In this document: one piece after another, positions 42,033 to 51,095 of the stretch | How the letters are laid out: every line of letters starts with the position of its first letter | Position numbering within the stretch: position 1 is the stretch's first letter | Position numbers and translations under genes: made by a program | From: Micromonospora yangpuensis | GTDB taxonomy: Bacteria > Actinomycetota > Actinomycetes > Mycobacteriales > Micromonosporaceae | Direction: 5' to 3' | NCBI RefSeq assembly: GCF_900091615.1 | Contig: NZ_FMIA01000002.1 | Location: forward strand, 1,550,001 to 1,614,000 | DNA: 64,000 bases | The notes under the pieces: generated by a model | Database searches by the model: none | The model's input: only the letters and a program-made list of their open reading frames with translations | What the model was told of the DNA's origin: nothing

Positions 42033-42701
42033 TCATGCCGATGAGCGTGCACACGATCTTGCGTGTCTGGAGCCGTCTTTGTGGGCTGGGCGCCACCTGC
42101 GGCATGGCGGTGACGCTGGTCGACGGCCTGAGTCAGTCCTTTGCAGAATCGTGGTGCGGCGGCGGGGTGAACGGACCGCCAGGCATCCGCCCGGATCGCT
42201 CGGCGGCTGCCGGGTGTCATCATCGAAAAGGACAAGTCGTACACGCTCGACGGCCGGCGGTGCCATCTGCAATCCGGTCAACGCCTGGACGACAGCGTCC
42301 TCCTTCGGCCACCGGTACACGCCAGACGAGATCAGCGGGAACGCCACCGACGTCGCGCCGAGCTCGGCCGCGACGATCAGCGAGTTGCAGTAGCAGTCAC
42401 GCAGCAATGCCGATCGGTCCTCGGTGGCGCTCCATACCGGCCCGACGGTGTGGATGACCCAGCGGGCCGGAAGGCGACCCGCAGTCGTCGCCAGGGCCCG
42501 CCCGACCGGCAGGCCCCGGCCGAACCGGCTGGCCCGCAACGCGCGGCATTCGTCCAGGATCGCCGGGCCACCCCTACGGTGGACCGCACCGTCCACCCCG
42601 CCACCACCCAGCAACGACGAATTCGCCGCATTGACGATCGCATCCACCCGCTCCGCGGTGATATCCCCCGTGACAAACTCGATCTCCACGGCCACCATCA
42701 T
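42033..42701 (-). CDS. Macro-domain (ADP-ribose-processing) protein
   Basis: A 222-residue protein whose first 165 residues are a macro domain of the YmdB/MacroD type: VTGDITAERVDAIVNAANSSLLGGGGVDGAVHRRGGPAILDECRAL, then ARWVIHTVGPVW, and GATSVAFPLISSGVYRWPKEDA. The catalytic-site Asn and Gly loop are present. Such enzymes remove ADP-ribose from proteins or deacetylate O-acetyl-ADP-ribose. The last 45 residues, after VRLVLFDDDT, are Arg/Pro-rich and unlike the family, so the normal end may have been altered. The gene stands alone between the HTH gene and a DUF6928-like gene. Confidence 0.87.
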   Translation of the reverse strand: MMVAVEIEFVTGDITAERVDAIVNAANSSLLGGGGVDGAVHRRGGPAILDECRALRASRFGRGLPVGRALATTAGRLPARWVIHTVGPVWSATEDRSALLRDCYCNSLIVAAELGATSVAFPLISSGVYRWPKEDAVVQALTGLQMAPPAVERVRLVLFDDDTRQPPSDPGGCLAVRSPRRRTTILQRTDSGRRPASPPCRRWRPAHKDGSRHARSCARSSA

Positions 42702-42949
42702 GAACCATCCGTATATCCCATGCCGCCGATAAACCCCGGTCGGTCACCGGCACTCCAGGTCGCATACGCGCCATGCCGCTGACCGCGCGTCGCGCAACGT
42801 CGCAGTCGGCCGATCGAAGGAATGCCTGGTCTTGTCGGGAGGCGGATACCGCTGCGTGGCGTTGAGCGTGGACGGCCTGTAGCCGCCTCGCCGAGGCGAG
42901 AGTCAGGTGTAGTCTGCAGTGATCATTTGGCGCTGGGGGCAGACGACCG

Positions 42950-43702
42950 ATGGGTGCGCGTACCGCACTGCTCGCTTTCGCTGAGGGTGATCTGCGCCCT
43001 GGTCTGCGGGGAGCGGTCCGGTCCCGCCCAGCGGAGGTCATAGACCTTGTGCGCGAGATGCATCCTGGCTACGAGGTGACACTCATCGGCGACGGCTCGC
43101 TCGGCGACCACAGTTGTCCGCCGGACGACACCAGTTACGCGACCGTCCTGGCTGGTGCCGAGCTGTTCTGCGACCTCCGGCTCGTCTGTGATCTCCCATC
43201 GCAGGTACCTGCCGGGCTGCTCCGCGCCGCAGGGGGCCGGCGGATCATCATGCACGGCATGCACTCGGCCTCCGACTGGTTGTGCTTCGCGGTGTGGGAG
43301 AACGGCGCGCTCGTCCGTTCGCTGAGCATCTCGCCGGTCGCCGGCATCGGGGAGAACATCGGCGAGCCCTACGACTTCGAGCTGCCGTACTGGGCGGGCG
43401 AACATCCCGTCGAGCCCGTGTTCTGCGAGGAGCCGTACCCTCTTGCCTTCCACCCGTTGGACCTGGGCGAGCAGGCCCTACGCGCGTTCTTCGGCTTCGT
43501 CCTCGAGGGCCGTCCCGACCCCGACGACATCGATCCGTTCGATGTTCCCCTGCACGGCTTCCACGTCGCCGACCCCACCGGCCGGGAACAGGCGGAACGC
43601 GACGACCTGATGGAACGAATCCTGCAGAGCATGCAACCGCCACGCCGCCACCGCATGATGCCGGACGGCACGGTGCGCCAACTCGACGACGGCGAGATCT
43701 GA
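42950..43702 (+). CDS. DUF6928-like protein of unknown function
   Basis: A 250-residue soluble protein. The start MGARTALLAFAEGD and the central SLSISPVAGIGENIGEPYDFELPYWAGEHPV agree with my memory of DUF6928, an actinobacterial family with no known role. The C-terminus, after GFHVADPTGREQAERDDLMERILQSMQ, is charged. No membrane segment or catalytic motif can be named. It starts at ATG 42950 with no strong Shine-Dalgarno sequence and is separated from both neighbours by more than 140 bp. Confidence 0.65.
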   Translation: MGARTALLAFAEGDLRPGLRGAVRSRPAEVIDLVREMHPGYEVTLIGDGSLGDHSCPPDDTSYATVLAGAELFCDLRLVCDLPSQVPAGLLRAAGGRRIIMHGMHSASDWLCFAVWENGALVRSLSISPVAGIGENIGEPYDFELPYWAGEHPVEPVFCEEPYPLAFHPLDLGEQALRAFFGFVLEGRPDPDDIDPFDVPLHGFHVADPTGREQAERDDLMERILQSMQPPRRHRMMPDGTVRQLDDGEI

Positions 43703-43844
43703 CCCCGAAGACCGACCTGCGAGCGCTGTCAACGCGCACGTCCCGACACCGGATCGTTCGACACCAGCCAGCCCTCCCCAGCCCACGATGATCGGACATC
43801 CGCTTCTGCCGCTGACGGGTCGGTCGAGTCATGCAGTTGCAGGC

Positions 43845-44363
43845 TCACCCCAGTCGGTGTCGGCGGTACTGCAGGGAGGGATCGCCCTCCTGAATTCCGT
43901 TCTCGTCCAGCGCGTTGTAGATCGTCAGCCAGCCGCTCGCGAATCGCAGGCCCAACGCCACGGTACCGTCCGTTAGGTCACCCCCGGCCCACTCCAGAAG
44001 CTCTACCGCCTCAAGCCGCTGCCCGTGCCGAGCAGCCAACAGTGCGGGAGCATCGTTGCGCCAGCGGAGCCGAAACGCGTCTGAGGTCGGCCACACCGGC
44101 TTCCGCGTCACGTCGATCGACCCATACGTGATCGACAGATCATCAAACTTCTGATGATTGACCTCAAGGCGCTCGTCGTCGAAGTCGAACACCAGCGGGC
44201 AGTCGGCGAACCAGGTGTCGTCATCGTCATCCCACACCACCCAGCTGGACGTCAGCCGCCGGCCGGCGAGGCCCCGCAGCCTTTGCGCGTGACGACCGGC
44301 GACCTCAGCAGCTCCGTTCAGCCAGGCAGGCCGGTAGCCGGTAATACCGAAGTCGAAGGTCAT
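43845..44363 (-). CDS. Hypothetical protein, 172 residues
   Basis: The protein begins MTFDFGITGYRPAWLNGAAEVA and continues with beta-rich, Asp/Trp-rich sequence (SSWVVWDDDDDTWFADCPLVFDFDDERLEVNHQKFDDLSITYG). It looks like a small single-domain cytoplasmic protein with no membrane segment. I recognise no family. A longer frame runs upstream to 44612 but that part has no protein-like character. The previous gene on the same strand ends 116 bp upstream, so the two could be cotranscribed. Confidence 0.55.
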   Translation of the reverse strand: MTFDFGITGYRPAWLNGAAEVAGRHAQRLRGLAGRRLTSSWVVWDDDDDTWFADCPLVFDFDDERLEVNHQKFDDLSITYGSIDVTRKPVWPTSDAFRLRWRNDAPALLAARHGQRLEAVELLEWAGGDLTDGTVALGLRFASGWLTIYNALDENGIQEGDPSLQYRRHRLG

Positions 44364-44479
44364 CACGGGACGGTAATCCCGAGCCGACCTGACTCGCACT
44401 CGGGTATCCGGATCTACCGCTGAGCGCGGACGGTCGTATCGGTGTTTCGGGTCGCTGTGATGGGCAGAACCCGTGCCGA

Positions 44480-45067
44480 TCAGATGGTCCGCGTGCTCCA
44501 CCAGCGCGGCGGATCGGTGTCGGGTGCCTCCGGGCTGATGAAATGGAACGGCACGCAGAAATGTTGGGCGACGGCCTGGCCCTTCTCGATCGCCTGCTGT
44601 GCCTCGGGCCATGGTGGCACCTGTCCGTTGATCAGGCGGATGTCGCCACTGCGTCTCAGCACCGTCAGTGGTACTTCGTCAAAGCGATCGTGGTGCCGGC
44701 TCGGTCTGCGCACAATCGCGATCAGGTAGACGTACCAACCCTGCGTGTCGCCGTCCCACAGCGCTTCGATGGCGGCGACCGGCGCAGTGACGACCTCCGC
44801 CTTTCCGATCAGTTCCTCGGTCGTCGGTGGCGGTGGCTCCAGCTCGACGAGACCCCGCCGACGCAGCTCCCCGCGTCGCTCGATCAGCAGATCCTGTGCC
44901 TGGTAGAGGCCGGGCGGGGACTGCAGTCCACCTTCCCGGCGTAGGAGCACGACAGCCGCGATCAGCCGTCCGGTACGCAGCAGTTTGTCGATCTGCTCCT
45001 GTAACTGTGGGTCTAGCGCGTTCCACCAGGCGTCGTCGGCGTACATACCGCCATTGTTGTCGGTCAC
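44480..45067 (-). CDS. Hypothetical protein, 195 residues
   Basis: The GTG at 45067 begins VTDNNGGMYADDAWWNALDP, with an alternative ATG seven codons on. Residues 20-65 are a helical region (DPQLQEQIDKLLRTGRLIAAVVLLRREGG ... GLYQAQDLLIERRGEL) resembling the short helical domains that follow DUF-type actinobacterial proteins. Then VTAPVAAIEALWDGDTQGWYVYLIAI begins a beta-rich part. No function can be named. The 226-bp gap to the next gene upstream contains nothing that I can support. Confidence 0.55.
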   Translation of the reverse strand: MTDNNGGMYADDAWWNALDPQLQEQIDKLLRTGRLIAAVVLLRREGGLQSPPGLYQAQDLLIERRGELRRRGLVELEPPPPTTEELIGKAEVVTAPVAAIEALWDGDTQGWYVYLIAIVRRPSRHHDRFDEVPLTVLRRSGDIRLINGQVPPWPEAQQAIEKGQAVAQHFCVPFHFISPEAPDTDPPRWWSTRTI

Positions 45068-45293
45068 GTCGGGTGATAGTCCGTGTCTACGGACGGGGCT
45101 CCGACTCGACATCCGCATCTGCCGCGATCCGCGTGGCTGCTGCTGCGGAAGCTTGTCACCGCGCGGCTCGGTCGCTGAGGGCGGGTGAGTGCCTGTGCCG
45201 ATGACGTGTCGTCCAGGCCCTTTGAGTCCACTCGACGGGAGTTGGCCTCGGTAGCTCGGAGCAGGCACTTCTTGGTCGTGGACACTGGTCAGA

Positions 45294-46940
45294 TCAGTCC
45301 ATAGCCCCTTCGCGAGAGTCGTCTGGCTCGATAGCGGTCCGACGATGGCTCAGCAACACCGCGCGTTCGTCGTCCGGGATCATCATCGCTTCGGCGAGCA
45401 CGGCGGCCAGCGCGGCCACCTGGGCGTTGTCGATGTCGGCGGGGAAGATCCACCGAATATTCTCGTCGCGCGTGATGAGATCGACAGCCGACCGGCCGAT
45501 GCCGTCTTGGATGGTCGCCGTCCGGACATACCGCACCTGGTCGAGCGGGATTGCCTGGCGGATATCGCCCTGTTCGAGGAAGGCACCGGCCTTGGCGATG
45601 ACAATGCGGCGATTGGTTACGGCGATCAGGATCCTCGCCGACCCTGCCAGTCGTTCTTTCGCGCCGCCGACGATCGCCGAAAGGGTGTCAAGGGTCTCGG
45701 GCTGGTCGGGAAGACCGAGGGCCCGTAGGGTCTCGTCATCGGTAAGGAACCACCGCAAGATCCGCAGGTACGGTTCCAGGCTCAGCGATGTGGGCGCGCA
45801 GATGATGTCGGGTTTTTCGATCTCGGCAACCGGTGGATGGAGGGCGTCCGCCAGCGGCTGGATCGCCTCGAGAAGCCGGGCTGAGGTCTCGCGACCCGCC
45901 TTTGGGTCTCGCAGCCACCCCGTCAGCGACTGTGCCAGGCCGCTGGGGCCCGGGAGTTCGGCGATGATGCGTAGCTCTCGGGTCAGCGAGTCGACGAGCT
46001 CGGTGGCCTCGGCTATGGCAGCGTCGAGCTCCTTACCCGTGTCGCGCGCGATGACCTCGACGAGACGTGCCTCGTCGGGGTCATCGCGGCCGGCGGTTCG
46101 GGCCTTTCCTGCACGGAGCGCCTGATACCCGGTCCAAGCCTTCAAAGAGGACAGAAGAGCGTTGGCGTCGAAGGCGATCGCCTCGGCGTTCGTCTGGATG
46201 TACTCCCGGCGGTGGGACGAGCCGGACCGCTCGATTTGCCCGATGTGGCCCTGGACGTTCTGGCGGTACAGATTGAGCTGCTTGCGCAGCACCGCCTCGC
46301 TGCCCGCGACGTTGTCCCACAGCGAGTTCGGGACCGCTTCGATCTCCCGGGCCTGGTCGACCGCGCTGTTGACGCTGGCGACGAGCCCCATCAGTTCGGC
46401 CCACTGCTCGTTGCGGACGGAGCGAAGCACGTGGCCAGTCAGCGCGACGTTGGTCCGGACGATGCCGCTGACCTCACTCAGCTGCAACTGCAGGGCGATC
46501 ATGGCCAGCGCCGGGCCGATCGCTGCCGCCTTCTGCGCCATGCTCACCGCGTCCACGCGAATTAGGCGAGCCTGCTTGAAGCTGCCGTTGACCAGCGCCG
46601 TCCCGAGGTTCGCACCGTCCTTTGCCGCGAGCCTTCCGCCAGCGTCGAGCAAGGCCCGGGTCGATTCGCTGAGCCGGTAGAGCCCCTGCGCGGAGGCGAC
46701 CGCGTTCCCGACGTTGCCGACCAGAGTCGAGGTGTTCCCGATCGAGGCGAGGAACGTGGCTATCTGCCGACGGTCGGCGGCCGGCACGATCCCGAAGTCG
46801 AGCAGATCGAACTTGAGCTCCGCTGGGTTCGCGCCGAAGACGACCGCGATGCCGGGAAGCACCTCCGCCACGACCGTCGAGGCCGCCGACGGGGCGAGGT
46901 CCGCATTGGTCATGACAGGTGAGTCCGAGGGGTCCTGCAT
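45294..46940 (-). CDS. Helical protein with PH-like C-terminal domain
   Basis: A 548-residue protein with strong start evidence: GGAGG lies 5 bp before ATG 46940. The N-terminal 100 residues are Ala/Val-rich. The middle (about 110-400) is a long helical region (AVSMAQKAAAIGPALAMIALQLQLSEVSG ... YRQNVQGHIGQIERSG) and could bind membranes or oligomerise. The last 90 residues hold a bacterial PH-like fold (ARILIAVTNRRIVIAKAGAF ... IPLDQVRYVRTATIQDGIGRSAVDLITRDENIRWIFP). PH-like domains bind lipids or proteins. No enzymatic motif is seen. It is a single gene in an accessory region and might be a stress or defence effector. Confidence 0.7.
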   Translation of the reverse strand: MQDPSDSPVMTNADLAPSAASTVVAEVLPGIAVVFGANPAELKFDLLDFGIVPAADRRQIATFLASIGNTSTLVGNVGNAVASAQGLYRLSESTRALLDAGGRLAAKDGANLGTALVNGSFKQARLIRVDAVSMAQKAAAIGPALAMIALQLQLSEVSGIVRTNVALTGHVLRSVRNEQWAELMGLVASVNSAVDQAREIEAVPNSLWDNVAGSEAVLRKQLNLYRQNVQGHIGQIERSGSSHRREYIQTNAEAIAFDANALLSSLKAWTGYQALRAGKARTAGRDDPDEARLVEVIARDTGKELDAAIAEATELVDSLTRELRIIAELPGPSGLAQSLTGWLRDPKAGRETSARLLEAIQPLADALHPPVAEIEKPDIICAPTSLSLEPYLRILRWFLTDDETLRALGLPDQPETLDTLSAIVGGAKERLAGSARILIAVTNRRIVIAKAGAFLEQGDIRQAIPLDQVRYVRTATIQDGIGRSAVDLITRDENIRWIFPADIDNAQVAALAAVLAEAMMIPDDERAVLLSHRRTAIEPDDSREGAMD

Positions 46941-47177
46941 GCGTCCTCCAACAGCGGGGCACCGATGGCTATACATCGGCGTTGACAGGCGGATTCTACG
47001 GCTCGATAACGCCTGCCATAAACCTGTCGGCCGATAGGTCGGGACCTTCGCCCGAACGACGTCCCTCTTCGGCCCGAACGCGCGGGCTGAACTAAATCGC
47101 GCCAGCCCGTTGTCTCGGAGAGACCGCTCGCATCGGTGCACTCATCTGCCGCTGCAAGCGTGTCTCTATCGTTGCGT

Positions 47178-47558
47178 TCAGCAGGTCGAGTGGAACAGCC
47201 CTGCGACTGCGGTGCCACTGGTGGCGAGGTCGTTGTAGATCTGGACTGCCTCGGTGGTCTCGGCCACGTGGACGGTCACCCCGCGCTCCTCCAACAGGCT
47301 GAGGGTGCGCGGGTCGACCTGCAGCTGCAGTCGCATGCCACGCGACAGTACGACGGTCGTGGCGCCGTGGGCCAGAAGCTCTAGGACATCATCGGGCTGA
47401 ACACCGGGGCTGTGGCGGGTACCGGTTTCGGACCAGTCCCACGGGCGGCCACCGCTGGGGTAGAGCTTGAAGTCCTTGCCAACTCCAAGGTCCTCGACGT
47501 CCATGTGGCCCCATGAGATCGCCAGTACGAGTGGCGAACGAGTTGTTTCGCTGGACAC
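47178..47558 (-). CDS. Mth938-like domain protein
   Basis: A 126-residue protein with the Mth938/NDUFAF3 fold pattern: PLVLAISWGHMDVEDLGVGKDFKLYPSGGRPWDWSETGTRHSPGVQPDDVLELLAHGATTVVLSRGMRLQLQVDP. In this family the D-x-K-L-x-P-x-x-x-R-x-W-D-W segment is the signature. Members are small proteins of unclear biochemical role, sometimes linked to respiratory-complex assembly in eukaryotes. GTG 47558 was chosen because GGGG lies upstream and the longer frame has a low-complexity leader. It is a single gene. Confidence 0.8.
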   Translation of the reverse strand: MSSETTRSPLVLAISWGHMDVEDLGVGKDFKLYPSGGRPWDWSETGTRHSPGVQPDDVLELLAHGATTVVLSRGMRLQLQVDPRTLSLLEERGVTVHVAETTEAVQIYNDLATSGTAVAGLFHSTC

Positions 47559-47775
47559 GGCGGCCCCTCGTTGGACGGAGCCGCGTCGGCCGCGGCTGAA
47601 CGTTCTGTGCAGGCTGCCAGACCTTATGCTCACGCCGCGATCCGCATGCTTTGCCGGGATCATCGTGCGTCGAGCCTGCCCGGGCGTACGGAGCTGGACA
47701 GGAGGACGAAGTTCAGCCGATGATGGCGGCGAGAGTGGGGTTCGCAGCTCGCGTCGTGGTCGACGGCTGCGGCGA

Positions 47776-47889
47776 GCAGTCTGGCGGTTGCTGAAGGAAC
47801 TGGGACTGCGGTTTCACCTGCCAGTTCGTCGGGATCCGGGTCGCCGACCGCTACCCGCAGACCTGGAACTGCGGGGGCGGGTCGGCTGA
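47776..47889 (+). pseudogene. Possible Vsr/DUF559-type nuclease remnant
   Basis: The end of a plus-strand frame reads RRAVWRLLKELGLRFHLPVRRDPGRRPLPADLELRGRVG. The pattern (W-x-L-x3-LGLRF then a basic/Pro loop, then P-A-D-L-x-L-R-G-R-V) is like the start of the nuclease core of very-short-patch-repair endonucleases. The conserved following VFVDGCFWHGC is absent because the frame stops. It may be the leftover 5' part of a deleted gene. This is weak evidence from one short stretch. Confidence 0.2.
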
Positions 47890-48173
47890 TCAGCCGGTCC
47901 GTCGACGGCGCCAGGGCTGGAGAACGACACCAAAGGCGCTGCAGGACGGGAAGACTCCGGTGGAGGCCATGGCGACGCCGCGATCTGGGCCCCGGTGACC
48001 GGCAGGGTGGGCGAGATCTGGTCGAGCAAGCGCTGCGCCAGGGTGGCGTCGATCTCGACGTCTGCGCTGATGCGAACATCGGCCGCGGTCGCCAGGTCCA
48101 CGATGTCGTCGCTGGTGAACGCATCAGCTCCGAGAGTACTCAGCCGTCGCGCGAACTCCTGGACATTGATCAT
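47814..48173 (-). CDS. Small hypothetical protein
   Basis: An ATG at 48173 is preceded by GAGG with 6-bp spacing. The first 60 residues (MINVQEFARRLSTLGADAFT ... DDIVDLATAADVRISADVEIDATLAQRLLDQISPTLPVTG) are well-behaved helical protein sequence, possibly an HTH or adaptor-like fold. The remaining 60 residues are Ser/Pro/Arg-rich and may be non-native, since the 3' end overlaps the nuclease-like remnant on the other strand. No family is recognised. The 265-bp gap upstream (48174-48438) holds nothing that I can support. Confidence 0.5.
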   Translation of the reverse strand: MINVQEFARRLSTLGADAFTSDDIVDLATAADVRISADVEIDATLAQRLLDQISPTLPVTGAQIAASPWPPPESSRPAAPLVSFSSPGAVDGPADQPTRPRSSRSAGSGRRPGSRRTGR

Positions 48174-48438
48174 TTGCAGCCTCATCGTCGGATTGTTAAT
48201 CATCCACCGTAACCCCCGCTTCGGTCGGCGGATCCTGCGCTCGCCGTGCGGGCTACTGGGGCCGACAGTCGGCTCCGACAACTGCGACCGCTGCGCGGAC
48301 GTCCGCAACTCTTCGGTGAGCTAATCGCGCGCCTGCAGGGCGGTCACGCTCTGTGTTACCCATGCTGTACCTCCCGCGACGCCCGGAAATGCCGCTTACC
48401 GGGTGCTGTGCAGCTTCGTTCGAGCGGTTGGGCAGTGG

Positions 48439-49095
48439 TCAGGCGGTCGGCTTGTTGTGTTTGCGGATGAGGTCGGGTAGTTCGGTGAGTGAGTCGAGGT
48501 GGAACAGGCAGCGGTCGCTGATCGCTGTGTCGTTGAGGATGTGTCCCCAGGGGCCTCGGCGGATGAGTGCGGTGGGGATACCTGCTTCTTGTGCCGGTCG
48601 GATGTCGTTGTCGAGGCGGTCTCCGACGTAGAGCACCTGGTCGGCTGGGCAACCGGCTTCGGTGACTACGCGGTTGAAGAAGGCGGGGGAGGGTTTCTCG
48701 ACGCCCCAGCCGTCCGAGGTGCCGATCACGTCCACCGGTAGGTTCAGGGCTCGCAGGATGGTTTCTGCGCGTGCTGTCTGGTTGCCGGCGAGGCCGACGT
48801 GGAGCCCTGCCGCGCGTAGCGCGGCCAGGCAGGGGCGGGCGTCCGGGTACAGGTCGTCTTCGGTGAATGATTCGGGTTGTCCTGCTGCGGTACGGCGTTG
48901 CCGTTCCTGGGTCAGGTCGAATCCTGGTCGGAAGACCTGGAAGGTTTCCCGGTAGTCGAGGCCGCGGGAGATGACTGCTCCGAAGACGGCGGAGAACGTG
49001 TGGCGTGGCACGCCGAGCCAGTCTGCCCAGGTGCCGTACTCGCGGGACTCGTCAACGATGGTCTCGCCCACATCGAAGAACACGCTGGTGATCAC
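48439..49095 (-). CDS. HAD-superfamily hydrolase
   Basis: A 218-residue haloacid-dehalogenase-like hydrolase. Motif I is VFFDVGETIVD: the nucleophile Asp8 is present, but the second Asp of D-x-D is Gly, as in some HAD subfamilies. Motif II is GLAGNQ. Motif III/IV is VEKPSPAFFNRV ... DQVLYVGDRLDNDIRPAQEAGI, with the metal-binding Asp pair. A helical cap lies between residues 20 and 85. It probably hydrolyses a phosphate ester; the missing second Asp could lower phosphatase activity. ATG at 49095. Confidence 0.85.
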   Translation of the reverse strand: MITSVFFDVGETIVDESREYGTWADWLGVPRHTFSAVFGAVISRGLDYRETFQVFRPGFDLTQERQRRTAAGQPESFTEDDLYPDARPCLAALRAAGLHVGLAGNQTARAETILRALNLPVDVIGTSDGWGVEKPSPAFFNRVVTEAGCPADQVLYVGDRLDNDIRPAQEAGIPTALIRRGPWGHILNDTAISDRCLFHLDSLTELPDLIRKHNKPTA

Positions 49096-50207
49096 CTGGC
49101 GATTGTGCCGTGCGCCCTTCGGCCGATCAACGCGCGCCCCCGAGCCGGGTCGCTTGGCGCTGCGGTGGGTGAGGGTCTCGCTCTGCGGCGCTTGGGTGAG
49201 CGTCTTCGACCTTGCTGGCCGGTTGGCATGAGGTGGCGGGACCGGGGCGGGATTCTCGTCTCATAGAGTGAGACATGAGCGGGGTGTTGGTCAAGATTTT
49301 TCTGCCTGTGTCGGCCGAAATTTCGTGCTACTGGGTGCCAGTGCGGGTTAACGGGTGCCATTGCGTCCGGCTGGGTCCGGGAGCGTGGCGTTTGGCTGCT
49401 GGTGATGCTGGTTGACAGGGTGTTGCTGGCGGAGGCGTACTGGTATGCACGTGACCGCGTGGTGGTCTGTCCGTCGGGTTCGAACGGCCGGTCTGGTGAC
49501 GCTTCTTTGAGAGCGCTGCCGGTCGTTCGGGGCTTGGGGTGGGCGGGCCGTCGATAGTTCTCGGTGACAGGGGGTTCGCGATGAAGGATCTTTCTCCGGC
49601 TGGTTGAGCCGACGCTCCATTGGGCCGTTGCGATGCTGCGGCCGCCAGAGCATCTGCGTCAGGCCGAGACGAGCCCGTTGTCGGTGTGGCTGCTTGCCGC
49701 CCTGCTCCGCCGCTACCTGCTACCGCTGTTCCCACTGCCGCGACCGCCCTTCTGGTGGTCGTGTCGGTGGTTGCCGTCCTCATCCGCCCCTGGGCCCGCT
49801 GGTGCGCCGGTCGGCTTGTTCGTTGACAACTCAACAGCGCGCCTTTCCGTAGCCCACCGCGCTCGCCTGTGGCTGCGTACCCCTGCGGCGTCGTGACTGT
49901 CGTCGCCCATCTTCATTGTTCTCGATCAAGGAGTTGTTGTGTTCGTCGCCCATCTTGTCGTCGCGCGCTCCGGCTTGGTGCCGGTGGCGGTGACAGATTC
50001 CGTTTCGGTGCCCGTTGCGGGGTCCGGGTTGGTGTCGGTGTTGAGGTCAGTCTTCAACCGGACCCCGGAACGGACCCCTTGTTCCGTCTCGCACTGCAGG
50101 TCAGGTCGGCTGTCGGTGCTGTCGGCTTGTCCTGCGACAGACCCTGCGTGGTCTCGGGTCTCTCCCCCTGGGGCTGGCATTCCCTACAGGAGGGGAGGTG
50201 GTGGCTG
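49096..50207. other. 1.1-kb stretch upstream of the integrative element genes
   Basis: No confident coding region. Several short frames are open on both strands, including one at 49620-49826 with a hydrophobic C-terminal segment, but none has a ribosome-binding site or family match. A 13-bp direct repeat, GGGTGCCA(G/T)TGCG, lies at 49333 and 49353. Near 49823 is TTGACA overlapping GTTGA-CAAC-TCAAC, a possible -35 box with a small dyad. At 50188-50196 AGGAGGGGA precedes the first element gene. The left attachment site of the element probably lies somewhere here but no repeat of the integrase end was found. Confidence 0.5.
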
Positions 50208-51095
50208 GTGGATGATCCGGTCCTTCGGGTCCAGTCCCAACTGACCGCCCGTGACCGTGTGCTGCTGGGCTGGCTCTACGACCACGGAGTGTTGACCTCG
50301 TTCCAGATCGCGCACGCCCTGTTCCCCTCCCTGGATTTCTGTCAGCGGCGGTTGCGGACGTTGTACCGGTTGCGATTGGTGGCGAGGTTCCGCCCCCAGC
50401 GCGCTGACGGTGGCTCGTACCCGTATCACTACGTCATCGACCAGCTCGGCGCGGAGGTCGTCGCCGCCGGCCGCGACGAGCGTCCGCCCCGGCGTGATCA
50501 CGCCCGCGTCGAGCGGCGCCGTTGGACGTCCAGCCGCACCCTGGAGCACCGCCTCGGGGTGAACGGCTTTCTCACCGATCTCGCCGGCTACGCCCGTACC
50601 CATCCTGATGTCCGGTTGGGGGAGTGGTTGTCGGAGGCGGCGTGCCGTCGGTCGGGGGTGTTCACCCGGCCGGGGGATCCAGCTCTGGTACGCGCCTACC
50701 AGCCTCGTGTGCGTCCGGACGGCTATGGCCTGTGGGTGGTGCGGGGTGGCCGCGTGCCGTTCTTTCTGGAGTACGACACCGGTGGTGAGCCGCTGTCAGT
50801 GTTGACCGGAAAGCTGGCCGGCTACCGGGAGTGGTTCGCCGCGCTGGGGCGGGCGTGGCCGGTGTTGTTCTGGCTGCACTCCGCCGCCCGGGAACGCAAC
50901 CTACGCCGAATGTGGGCCGAGACGCCACCGCTGGTGCCGGTGGCTACCGGTGCCCGCGACCACGCCACGACGGCGGGCCTGTGCCCCGCTGACGCGGTGT
51001 GGGCGGTCGCTGGCGACGGCGGGCAGCGGTCCACGCTGGCTGACCTGTCGGCCTGGGTCCTCGACGACCGTGACCCGACCGAGGAGGCGGCATGA
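50208..51095 (+). CDS. Replication-relaxation family protein of an integrative element
   Basis: A 295-residue protein. Residues 8-80 are an HTH-like N-terminus (LTARDRVLLGWLYDHGVLTSFQIAHALFPSLDFCQRRLRTLYRLRLVARFRP), typical of pfam Replic_Relax proteins found in actinobacterial integrative and conjugative elements. Then comes FFLEYDTGGEPLSVLTGKLAGYREWFA, the conserved E-x-D-x-G segment of the relaxation domain. It is thought to nick or relax the element origin for replication or transfer. The GTG at 50208 follows a strong AGGAGG-rich stretch. Its stop overlaps the next gene as ATGA. Confidence 0.82.
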   Translation: MDDPVLRVQSQLTARDRVLLGWLYDHGVLTSFQIAHALFPSLDFCQRRLRTLYRLRLVARFRPQRADGGSYPYHYVIDQLGAEVVAAGRDERPPRRDHARVERRRWTSSRTLEHRLGVNGFLTDLAGYARTHPDVRLGEWLSEAACRRSGVFTRPGDPALVRAYQPRVRPDGYGLWVVRGGRVPFFLEYDTGGEPLSVLTGKLAGYREWFAALGRAWPVLFWLHSAARERNLRRMWAETPPLVPVATGARDHATTAGLCPADAVWAVAGDGGQRSTLADLSAWVLDDRDPTEEAA

